Shown here piece after piece: positions 57,481 to 64,000 of a stretch of 64,000 bases of DNA. Under the pieces are notes generated by a model that worked only from the letters and a program-made list of their open reading frames with translations, had not been told where the DNA came from and did no database searches. The number at the start of each line of letters is the position of its first letter. Within the stretch, counting starts at the first letter, position 1. The DNA comes from Paucibacter aquatile. Its GTDB lineage: Bacteria; Pseudomonadota; Gammaproteobacteria; Burkholderiales; Burkholderiaceae_C. Made by a program: the position numbers and the translations under genes. The stretch lies in contig NZ_POSP01000003.1 in the NCBI RefSeq assembly GCF_002885975.1, positions 2,852,001 to 2,916,000 on the forward strand. The letters are read 5' to 3'.

Positions 57481-58452
57481 TCATGAGGCGGCCGCCGCTT
57501 GTACTCGCCCCTCGTAGGCCGCGGCGATGAAGGGCTTGGCCGCTTCTAGTTCCGCGAGCGTGCTCAATGAGATCTCCACATCGCCGGTGCCCCAATGGCC
57601 TATGTCCGATACATCCCGGGCATTCGTCAGAGCCAGAACCACCGGCGCTGGAGGGAGGTGCAAGTACAGCAAAAGACGCTTCTGCTGCAGCACCAGCGTG
57701 GCGAAGTTCTTCAAGCGCTTGAAGGCCACGTAGAGGCGCAGCTCCTTGCGCTGCACATCGTCGCCCAGCGACAAGGTGTAGTCCTCCAGAGAGGCCAGCA
57801 GATCGGTCAACACCGGAGGCAAGCCCGTAACGACTTCCGCATACGGCTTGTCGGGGCCGATGGCTTTCTCGGCCGGCGCATCCTTCACGTCTTTGATCAG
57901 CTTTCCGACCTTGTGAATGCCTGCCCCGTTCTTGGAGGAAGCGGAGGCGGAAGACGCATTGGCCAATTCAAACAACAACAGCTCATCGCCAAAGCGGCGA
58001 TAGCGGATCAGCTCGATATTGCGGTTGATCTGCTGCACCGCGTGGCCGTCGTACTTGGTGAAGTCGGCTGCGATGCACACCAAGCGCGGCGCGCTCCAGT
58101 CGATGGCGTCAGCCGCTTGCTTACCAAACTTCTCCAGCGCCAGCAGCTTGAACTCGGCCTGGTGGTCCATCAGCCAGTCCAGGTAGAACAGGCCCTGGTT
58201 GATGACGTTCTCGCCCACCGAGCGCTTGTATTCCAAGATCACCGGGCAGTGGTTCTCGTCCAGGCCCAGCGTGTCGATGCGCCCGCCATGCGTCTTGCCG
58301 GTGGAGTACTCCGTGGCCAGGAAGCGAATACCCAGCAGCGTTTCGAGATTGGCCTCGATCAGGTTCTGGAGCGGCTTTTCCAGATCGGGGGCGTCGCCTT
58401 GCAGCTCGGTGGCGCGGCCGGATTGGAGGCGGAAGAGTTTGATGTCGCTCAT
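57481..58452 (-). CDS. NucS-like PD-(D/E)xK nuclease with DUF5655-type C-terminal domain
   Basis: A 323-residue protein. The N-terminal part (to about 120) has a PD-(D/E)xK core: GGRIDTLGLDENHCPVILEY places Asp60 and Glu74, and YKRS gives Lys76, followed by INQGLFYLDWL (Gln86), as in NucS/RecB-like nucleases. The C-terminal part (about 215-320: SLGDDVQRKELRLYVAFKRL, NFATLVLQQKRLLLYLHLP) fits DUF5655, often joined to such nucleases. It starts 17 bases after hsdM stops, so it is probably the last gene of the restriction-modification operon. ATG at 58452 chosen; an earlier TTG overlaps hsdM. The target (DNA or other) is unknown. Confidence 0.75.
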   Translation of the reverse strand: MSDIKLFRLQSGRATELQGDAPDLEKPLQNLIEANLETLLGIRFLATEYSTGKTHGGRIDTLGLDENHCPVILEYKRSVGENVINQGLFYLDWLMDHQAEFKLLALEKFGKQAADAIDWSAPRLVCIAADFTKYDGHAVQQINRNIELIRYRRFGDELLLFELANASSASASSKNGAGIHKVGKLIKDVKDAPAEKAIGPDKPYAEVVTGLPPVLTDLLASLEDYTLSLGDDVQRKELRLYVAFKRLKNFATLVLQQKRLLLYLHLPPAPVVLALTNARDVSDIGHWGTGDVEISLSTLAELEAAKPFIAAAYEGRVQAAAAS

Positions 58453-58469
58453 AGGCTCACTGTCCCTGG

Positions 58470-60083
58470 TCAAGGCAGCAACGGCAGCCCCAACTCCTTG
58501 AGGAATTTGTTGTGCAGCTCAGTCGCTGCCTTGATCTGCTTGTCCAGCGCCACCAGGTCTTGATGCGTCTTGTCCAGATCAATCTCCGCCTCACCCACCG
58601 CGGTGCTGATGTAGCGCGAGATGTTCAGGTTGAAATCGTTCTTCTCGATTTCTGCCATGCCCACGCGGCGTGAGTAACGCTGCTCTTCCTCGCGGAACTG
58701 GTAGGTCTGGATGATCTTGGCAATGTGCTCGCCGGACAGCTGGTTCTGGCGCTTGCCTTTGTCGAAGTGCTCGGCCGCATTGATGAACAAGACGTCGTCC
58801 GGCTTCTTGCACTTCTTCAGCACCAGGATGCAGACGGGGATGCCTGTGGAATAAAACAAATTGGCGGGCAGGCCGATCACTGTGTCGATGTGCCCATCCT
58901 TGAGCAGCTTGGTGCGGATGCGCTCCTCCGCCCCGCCCCGGAACAACACGCCGTGCGGCAGGATGATGGCCATCACGCCCTCGTCCTTGAGGTAGTGAAA
59001 ACCGTGCAGCAGGAAGGCGAAGTCGGCGGCGGACTTGGGCGCGAGGCCGTGGCTCTTGAAGCGAACATCGTCGGCCAGCGCGTCCGTCGGCTCCCAGCGG
59101 TAGCTGAAGGGCGGGTTGGCGACGATGGCGTCAAAGCTCGGCTTCTTGGCCGGGTTCTGCTCGCGCATCGTGTCCCACTCGTTGAGCAGGGTGTCGCCGT
59201 GGAAGATCTCGAACTCCGTGTCCTTCACCCCGTGCAGCAGCATGTTCATGCGCGCGAGGTTGTAGGTGGTGATGTTCTTTTCCTGGCCGTAGATCTTGCC
59301 GATGGTTCCACCGGCCTTGGCGACCTGCTTGCGCACATTGAGCAGCAGCGAGCCCGAACCGCATGCAAAGTCCATCACGCTGTCCAGCCGCTTCTTGGTG
59401 CCGGTCTTGGGCTCCTGGCTGTCCAGCGTGACGATGGCCGAGAGGATGTCCGACACCTGCTGCGGGGTGTAGAACTCGCCTGCCTTCTTGCCAGACCCTG
59501 CAGCGAACTGGCCGATCAGGTACTCGTAGGCATCGCCCAGCGAATCCACGCCCGTCGAGAACTCGGCCAGCCCTTCAGCGATTTTCTGAATGATGGCGCA
59601 GAGCTTCTTGTTCTTATCTGACTGTGTCTTTCCCAGCTTCTCGGAATAAAGGTTGATCTCCGAGAAAAGCCCTTGAAACGTGCTCTCAAAAGACTCGGTT
59701 TCGATGTACTTGAAACCCGCATAGAGCGTACCCAGCAGCTCTTCATGCTGAGTACGCGCCATATTGGCGATGCTGTTCCACAAGTGCGGGGGCTTGATGA
59801 CGTAGTGCACTTTGCGGCGCATCTGCTTCTCGAAGGCCGGGATGTCGTCCACATTGTTGGCATACCACAGTGCCAGCGGCACCTTGCGCGCGTCCCCGCC
59901 CACATCGGGGTAGTCCTTGCCCAGTTCCTTCTTCGCTGCCGTCTCATAGTTGTCAGACAGATAGCGCAGGAACAGGAAGGACAGCATGTAGTCGCGGAAG
60001 TCGTCCGCATTCATCGCCCCGCGCAATTGGTCGGCGATGCTCCAGAGGGTGTTGCCCAGTTGTTTTTGATTGGCTTCGGTCAT
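58470..60083 (-). CDS. hsdM: Type I restriction-modification DNA methyltransferase subunit
   Basis: A 537-residue N6-adenine methyltransferase subunit that joins HsdS to mark the host DNA. An N-terminal helical domain (LRGAMNADDFRDYMLSFLFL, RYLSDNYE) leads to the SAM site FACGSGSLLLNVRKQ (near 240) and catalytic NPPF in IVANPPFSYRW (near 322). The C-terminal part (REEEQRYSRRVGMAEIEKND, FNLNISRYIST) is typical. Its start overlaps the rhuM stop by 4 bases. Restriction and specificity genes lie upstream, separated by the nuclease-like and RhuM genes, an unusual order compared with hsdRMS. Confidence 0.95.
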   Translation of the reverse strand: MTEANQKQLGNTLWSIADQLRGAMNADDFRDYMLSFLFLRYLSDNYETAAKKELGKDYPDVGGDARKVPLALWYANNVDDIPAFEKQMRRKVHYVIKPPHLWNSIANMARTQHEELLGTLYAGFKYIETESFESTFQGLFSEINLYSEKLGKTQSDKNKKLCAIIQKIAEGLAEFSTGVDSLGDAYEYLIGQFAAGSGKKAGEFYTPQQVSDILSAIVTLDSQEPKTGTKKRLDSVMDFACGSGSLLLNVRKQVAKAGGTIGKIYGQEKNITTYNLARMNMLLHGVKDTEFEIFHGDTLLNEWDTMREQNPAKKPSFDAIVANPPFSYRWEPTDALADDVRFKSHGLAPKSAADFAFLLHGFHYLKDEGVMAIILPHGVLFRGGAEERIRTKLLKDGHIDTVIGLPANLFYSTGIPVCILVLKKCKKPDDVLFINAAEHFDKGKRQNQLSGEHIAKIIQTYQFREEEQRYSRRVGMAEIEKNDFNLNISRYISTAVGEAEIDLDKTHQDLVALDKQIKAATELHNKFLKELGLPLLP

Positions 60084-61090
60084 GGCTTCGGGCGTCGTTT
60101 GATCTTGGTTTCGAGCGCAGCGAGATCGGCTTCGTCTTGCTGGTCGGCTGCAATGGCTTCTTGCCGTTTGCGCTCTTGGTCGAACTGCTGGTAAAGCTCG
60201 CCCGTGCGCGCTTCCATCTGCTGATGGCTGATGCTGCCGGCGTGAGTGAGCAAGGGGAAGCCATTGAACGTGATGATTTGATCCACGTTCTGCTTCCAGA
60301 AGGCCATGCGCGTCTCTTGCTTGCCCTTGGCCCGCAGTTCGGCGGTTTCCAGGAAGATGACCACGAGCCGGTTCAGGGTGTCTATCTCGTCTTCGCTCAG
60401 GTAGTTCTTGGCCACCACGATGTCGGTCTTGCGCACCTTGTCGCCCTTCCAGACGAGCAGGCCGAAATGCGGGTCTGCCGCGTTCGCCCGGGCGGTGATC
60501 AGTTCGGCGGCGGTCTTCTGCGTCACGGCATAGATCAACAAGTTCTGCACCGTGGCGAAGAAAACCTGCGTGGCCTTGTCCGTCTTGTCGTAGTCGCTGG
60601 AGAGCGCAAAGAGGTCACGCACCTTTTGATAAAAGCGCTTCTCCGAGGCCCGGATGTCGCGGATGCGCGCCAGCATCTCGTCGAAGTAATCCGGGCGGCC
60701 GTCCGGGTTCTTCAGGCGCTCGTCGTCCATCACGAAGCCCTTGGTCAGGTACTCCTTCAGGATGGTGGACGCCCAGCGGCGGAACTGCACGCCGCGCGGC
60801 GAGCGCACGCGGTAGCCCACGGCCAGGATGGCATCAAGGTTGTAGAGCGTGATGGAACGCTGCACCTCCCGGTTGCCTTCGATTTGAACTGTCAAGGATT
60901 CCTTGACAGTTGCCACCGCATCCAGCTCCCCGTCTTCGAAGATGTTCTTCAGGTGCAGCGAGATGTTCTGCTTGGTGGCATCAAAGAGCTCCGCCATCTC
61001 CAGCTGCGTCAGCCAGACGGTCTGCTCTTGCGCCCGCAGCTTGATCTGGCTGCGGCCGTCTTCCGTGGTGTAGAGGATCAGGTCGTTCAT
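60080..61090 (-). CDS. rhuM: RhuM-family protein
   Basis: A 336-residue soluble protein. The N-terminus (ILYTTEDGRSQIKLRAQEQT, VWLTQLEMAELFDATKQNIS) contains a DNA-binding-like motif, and GVQFRRWASTILKEYLTKGF is the conserved virulence RhuM core. The C-terminal charged helix (ELYQQFDQERKRQEAIAADQ) could be a coiled coil. RhuM was named from a Salmonella pathogenicity island; its biochemical role is unknown. It is coupled at both ends (4-base overlaps) with the PrrC-like gene and hsdM, indicating a role in or with this restriction system. Confidence 0.88.
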   Translation of the reverse strand: MNDLILYTTEDGRSQIKLRAQEQTVWLTQLEMAELFDATKQNISLHLKNIFEDGELDAVATVKESLTVQIEGNREVQRSITLYNLDAILAVGYRVRSPRGVQFRRWASTILKEYLTKGFVMDDERLKNPDGRPDYFDEMLARIRDIRASEKRFYQKVRDLFALSSDYDKTDKATQVFFATVQNLLIYAVTQKTAAELITARANAADPHFGLLVWKGDKVRKTDIVVAKNYLSEDEIDTLNRLVVIFLETAELRAKGKQETRMAFWKQNVDQIITFNGFPLLTHAGSISHQQMEARTGELYQQFDQERKRQEAIAADQQDEADLAALETKIKRRPKP

Positions 61091-62265
61091 GCCGCAGCCG
61101 CCTTTGCGGGTGCCGCTGCGACAGCCTCGGCCCCCATGATCTCTGGCAGGTCAAACTGAAACTTGGTGACGAAGTCGCCCAGGATGCGCCTGAACAAATC
61201 CTGGTTGTCCTCGCCCATTTCAGTTGGTTCGTGGATGGCGTACTTGCCGTGGCTCAGGAGGTTGAGGGCACGGTTGTAAAGCGCCAAGTCTTCTTCGTTG
61301 TTCAAGGCCTTGAGGCAGAAGGAGATATCCGCATGGCCGAAGAACGACGCGGTCTTCTCCATGATGCTGCGCAGGGCATTGAAGTGGAAGGTGTAGAGCT
61401 TGCCGTTCTTGGGATCCGCGGCTCGCTGGAGCTCAGCGAGTGACGCAACGTGATGAAAGAACGGCGTGTCCTCAGTGGCACGCAGCGTGTAGGTACCGTC
61501 GCCGTTCGGGCGATGCAGGAAAAAGCGCTTGTGGCTCACCCTAGCCTCGCCCTCTTTCGCCCTGCTGAGTTCGTTGCACATCACGTTGAAGAACAGCGCG
61601 TGATGGGACGAAAACACCACTTTGATGGGCGCAGAAGCGCCCTGCTGATCTTTACGGTTTGCAGCCCGACGCAGGAGCTGTGCAAGGTCGCAGGCAACGG
61701 CGATCGCGTTGTTGTCGTCCAGCGATGAGATGGGGTCATCGATGTAGAGGTACCTCATCGACTGATACGAGACGTGGCCATCGAGCATGCGCTCGCAGAT
61801 GGCCATGAAGAGGCACCAGATGAAGATGTTTTGCTCGCCCCGGGAGATCTTGATGCTGTCGGCATCGTCTTTGCGGAATGAGACCTTCCAGGTGTCGTAG
61901 TCGATGTCGAAATCGAAGTCCGCGTAGCGGTCGAGGTAGCCGGCAATCGTTTCGTCGAGCGCCAGGTCCTTCAGGCCATTGAAGAACGTGGAGTCGGGGT
62001 TGAGCTGCAGCGTCCGCACCGCATCACCGTCCAGGTCGTTGTCCCAGGTGAACAGGTCTTCGGTGAAGGCATTGAAGTAAAGCGTGTCGGCTGTGCCCTT
62101 GTTCTTGCGCTTGCCCTCGTCCTTGAACTCCATCGATAGCCGCGTCTTGCCGGTGCGGTTGTAGGCATAAAGCAGGATGAGTTCGACACCGCCTAAATCG
62201 TCACGCAGCTTTCTCGCAAGAGTCCTGAGGTTGGCGTACTTGTTGATCTTCGGTTTGGTGCTCAT
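61087..62265 (-). CDS. prrC: PrrC-like anticodon nuclease (AAA/ABC-ATPase type)
   Basis: A 392-residue protein close to the 396 of E. coli PrrC, the latent tRNA-Lys nuclease of a type I restriction locus. ATPase parts are a degenerate P-loop (AYNRTGKTRLS, about 34-44), an ABC-like signature (KISRGEQNIFIWCLF, 139-153) and a Walker B/D-loop (YLYIDDPISSLDDNN, 172-186). TLYFNAFTEDLFTWDNDLD (61-79) is a PrrC-like block. C-terminally, Arg299-x3-Glu303 (NALRSIMEKTASF) and His339 (NLLSHGKYAI) reproduce the PrrC catalytic triad Arg320-x3-Glu324...His356 with similar spacing. It overlaps hsdS and rhuM by 4 bases each. The tRNA target cannot be told. A nuclease-dead AAA protein is the alternative. Confidence 0.72.
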   Translation of the reverse strand: MSTKPKINKYANLRTLARKLRDDLGGVELILLYAYNRTGKTRLSMEFKDEGKRKNKGTADTLYFNAFTEDLFTWDNDLDGDAVRTLQLNPDSTFFNGLKDLALDETIAGYLDRYADFDFDIDYDTWKVSFRKDDADSIKISRGEQNIFIWCLFMAICERMLDGHVSYQSMRYLYIDDPISSLDDNNAIAVACDLAQLLRRAANRKDQQGASAPIKVVFSSHHALFFNVMCNELSRAKEGEARVSHKRFFLHRPNGDGTYTLRATEDTPFFHHVASLAELQRAADPKNGKLYTFHFNALRSIMEKTASFFGHADISFCLKALNNEEDLALYNRALNLLSHGKYAIHEPTEMGEDNQDLFRRILGDFVTKFQFDLPEIMGAEAVAAAPAKAAAA

Positions 62266-63551
62266 GCGTCAGCTTCTTCCGGCGACGGGAATAGTTGCTG
62301 CATCAGCCCTTTCTTGTGGGTCTTAAGGGCTTCAAGCTTTTGGGTCTCGGCGGTGATTTGGGCGTCAAGGCTGCTCAGGCAAGAGGCGATGCGTTGTTGT
62401 TCGGGAACGGACGGCAACAACACTCTGACGTCACGCAGGATTTCGTTGTTGATGTTTTTCTGTGCGCCTGTTGTCGCGACCTTGTTCAGATTCTCTTTCT
62501 GACCCCGCATGATGAGTTCGAGAAAGACGGGAATAACGTCGCTTTTGGGAATCAGACCGACCACACTGTCAGTGAAACATCCTTCGGTCTGAAGCAACCC
62601 CGTGTCTCCAATGTTTGCGGCGATTGTTATCAACACGATCGTCGGCTTGAATAGCTTGCTAACTGCCAGGCCTTCTTCGTTCAAGGACTGGCTGGCAATC
62701 ACCGTTCCGCCTTCTGATTTAACAACGTCTCCAGTTTGGATGAAGGGATATTGCCCTCCGAAGAACCGCGGATCGTTGCGTGGCCGATGTGAGAACTTGC
62801 CACGTTGAATGTCGCAGACGGAACCAAGCTTCTTCTGCTGCCACTCACAGGCGTTTCGAAACTCGGGGAAGCGAAGGCGGGGTTGAGTTTCTCCTTCGCG
62901 GGGAAAAAGCTGCTGCATCAGCCCTTTTTTGTGGGTCTTGAGCACATCCACTTTCCGCGCTTGCGCGGCGATCAGATCGTCCACCGAACTCAGGCATTCG
63001 GCGATTTTTTGTTGCTCGAGAGGCGGTGCAGGAAGTGGCAAACGGCCCGAAAGGAACGTGGCATTTGTGATTTGAAGCGTGTTCTTCGCGCCTTTTTGGC
63101 AAAGCGGAGAAAGAAACGAATTTGCCCGGTTTGGCGATTCAAAGTACGCCTCGATCAGCAAACCCAAATGCGGGTTGGTCGGCGTGAAGACACCGTACAG
63201 CGGAGAAAGTGCGACTTCCCCATCGAACTTGCATTGCTTAACGATGCCGAAAGGAAATGCCTTGAGAGGGCTCTTCGTGTAGACGATGTCGTAGCGCCTG
63301 CCGATCGTGTAGTGGGAGGTGTCAGCGGCAGCGAAGCTGCGGCCCAAGAGTTCGATCTGGTTGACTACGCCGAACTCCATCGACACTGAGAAGACGTCCC
63401 GGCCCGCAGTGTTCTTGAGCTTGTGCTCCTTGAGGACCTTGGCAATCGGCTCAAAAGTCCACGGAGCGCTGAATCCTGAAAACCGCAGCTTTGGTGCCAG
63501 TGCATGCCTTGCCTGGTCCTCTGCCGAGGTGGTCTGGTTCTTACTACTCAT
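62262..63551 (-). CDS. hsdS: Type I restriction-modification specificity subunit
   Basis: A 429-residue DNA-recognition subunit with two target-recognition domains. Each ends with a conserved helix: PPLEQQKIAECLSSVDDLIA then KTHKKGLMQQLFP, and SVPEQQRIASCLSSLDAQIT then KTHKKGLMQQLFP. The two domains between them are unlike each other, so the recognised DNA site is bipartite and asymmetric. The ATG at 63551 lies inside the hsdR tail (8-base overlap). The stop overlaps the next start by 4 bases. GC content is visibly lower than in the core genes, and 28-base repeats are present (see repeat entries). Confidence 0.94.
   Translation of the reverse strand: MSSKNQTTSAEDQARHALAPKLRFSGFSAPWTFEPIAKVLKEHKLKNTAGRDVFSVSMEFGVVNQIELLGRSFAAADTSHYTIGRRYDIVYTKSPLKAFPFGIVKQCKFDGEVALSPLYGVFTPTNPHLGLLIEAYFESPNRANSFLSPLCQKGAKNTLQITNATFLSGRLPLPAPPLEQQKIAECLSSVDDLIAAQARKVDVLKTHKKGLMQQLFPREGETQPRLRFPEFRNACEWQQKKLGSVCDIQRGKFSHRPRNDPRFFGGQYPFIQTGDVVKSEGGTVIASQSLNEEGLAVSKLFKPTIVLITIAANIGDTGLLQTEGCFTDSVVGLIPKSDVIPVFLELIMRGQKENLNKVATTGAQKNINNEILRDVRVLLPSVPEQQRIASCLSSLDAQITAETQKLEALKTHKKGLMQQLFPSPEEADA
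62297..62324 (-). repeat. hsdS direct repeat, copy 2 (distal)
   Basis: GCTGCATCAGCCCTTTCTTG then TGGGTCTT on the plus strand; 27 of 28 bases equal the copy at 62912-62939. It codes KTHKKGLMQQ at the end of the second conserved helix of HsdS. Spacing between copies is 615 bases (205 codons), so recombination would keep the frame. Confidence 0.9.
62912..62939 (-). repeat. hsdS direct repeat, copy 1 (central)
   Basis: GCTGCATCAGCCCTTTTTTG then TGGGTCTT on the plus strand, the partner of 62297-62324, coding KTHKKGLMQQ at the junction of the first and second recognition halves. Identity continues beyond 28 bases with more mismatches. Confidence 0.9.
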
Positions 63552-64000
63552 ATGCACTGAGTCCTGAAATGTCGCGGCCACCGGCGCGCTTGGTGAGCAG
63601 AGGATGCAGGTCTCCCATCAGAGCGAGTTCAGCCTGCGTGCGGGCCTTCCAGCCCAGGTCCAGTGGGGCCATGAGGTCGCTCAACTGCTCGCCATCAAAA
63701 ATCATGCGGTCCAGGACGCCGTCCACAAAGGCTTGCAGCGCGGTGGTAGCCAGGCCGTGCTTGGCAGCGATGGCAGCGAGCTCCTTGGCACTCTGCTCGG
63801 CCTTGAAGCGGACGTAACCGTCGCGAATTGCCGCCTCGGACAGGCCCTCACCAGCCTTGAGCGTGCCGATGTACTCGGCGATCAGGTCGCGCTCATTCAT
63901 GAACTTGGCATCAGCGCTGATCAGGCCAATGAGTTCATCGCGGCTCATCTTGGCTTTGCCCCGGCCTTTGCCCTCACCCGCCGAGTACTTGGCGATGAGG
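63544..64000 (-). CDS. hsdR: Type I restriction endonuclease subunit, C-terminal part (5' end outside window)
   Basis: The frame is open to the window edge, so only the last 151 residues are seen. They read LIAKYSAGEGKGRGKAKMSR then DELIGLISADAKFMNERDLI, AEYIGTLKAGEGLSEAAIRD and TTALQAFVDGVLDRMIFDGE, ending LGWKARTQAELALMGDLHPL, TKRAGGRDISGLSAYE. This helical, Lys-rich end matches the C-terminal complex-assembly region of EcoEI-like HsdR subunits, which translocate and cut unmodified DNA. The hsdS start lies inside its last codons. The motor and nuclease domains must lie to the right of the window. Confidence 0.85.
   Translation of the reverse strand, partial: LIAKYSAGEGKGRGKAKMSRDELIGLISADAKFMNERDLIAEYIGTLKAGEGLSEAAIRDGYVRFKAEQSAKELAAIAAKHGLATTALQAFVDGVLDRMIFDGEQLSDLMAPLDLGWKARTQAELALMGDLHPLLTKRAGGRDISGLSAYE

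Noticed and set aside
62297..62939. Repeats in hsdS as a CRISPR or insertion-sequence trace
   Set aside because: Only two copies, 615 bases apart, both inside the coding frame and coding the same conserved HsdS helix; no spacers or inverted ends.

Overview
The window is GC-rich and gene-dense, with short intergenic gaps and strong third-position GC bias. It looks like a chromosomal segment of a betaproteobacterium in Burkholderiales, most likely the Roseateles / Paucibacter / Rubrivivax-Leptothrix group. Reasons are the two PEP-CTERM proteins, the tryptophanyl-tRNA synthetase with a C-terminal extension, the PHA-synthase-like DUF3141 operon and the many LysR genes. The genus is inference. No rRNA, tRNA, CRISPR array or intact insertion sequence was seen.

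Layout. 1-9.8 kb: end of a HAF-repeat PEP-CTERM protein, a LysR gene divergent from an aldo/keto reductase, a membrane PAS-(degenerate GGDEF)-EAL protein, trpS, and an acyl-CoA ligase/patatin pair. 9.8-10.4 kb: a gene-free stretch built of two facing copies of a repeat of about 240 bp. 10.5-16.4 kb: an acyl-phosphate/acyl-CoA module, with a MaoC-phosphotransacetylase fusion facing a tight ackA-DUF3141-fabI operon. 16.4-25.2 kb: a 2TM protein, a LysR/quinone-oxidoreductase pair, a secreted zinc metalloprotease and a MacAB-type efflux system with separate ATPase and permease. 25.2-34.9 kb: a secreted protein of unknown function, an ATP-dependent oxoprolinase/hydantoinase, a PAS protein, ssb, a LytS/LytTR two-component system coupled to a GIN-domain protein, and a cupin. 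35-43.3 kb: a PEP-CTERM protein, a PhoX-type phosphatase with a candidate Pho box, recQ, an orphan binding protein and an M13 peptidase. 43.5-57.3 kb: a low-complexity secreted protein, a palindromic repeat, hpd with its LysR, an MFS carrier, an AraC regulator, an amino-acid-type binding protein, an S1/P1 nuclease, an Lrp regulator, a chemoreceptor and a subtilase.

57.5-64 kb (running off the right edge) is the most interesting part: a defence island on the minus strand. It reads hsdR - hsdS - PrrC-like anticodon nuclease - rhuM - hsdM - NucS-like PD-(D/E)xK nuclease. The first five genes overlap by 4 to 8 bases at every junction, and the last starts 17 bases after hsdM. The PrrC-like protein keeps an ABC-type ATPase core and an Arg-x3-Glu...His triad like that of the E. 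coli tRNA-Lys anticodon nuclease. This suggests DNA restriction backed by a tRNA-cutting second line, with RhuM and a further nuclease as extra parts. The hsdS gene carries two near-identical 28-base repeats that could allow specificity switching. Core genes lie to the left, and an unidentified short coding remnant marks the apparent left border.
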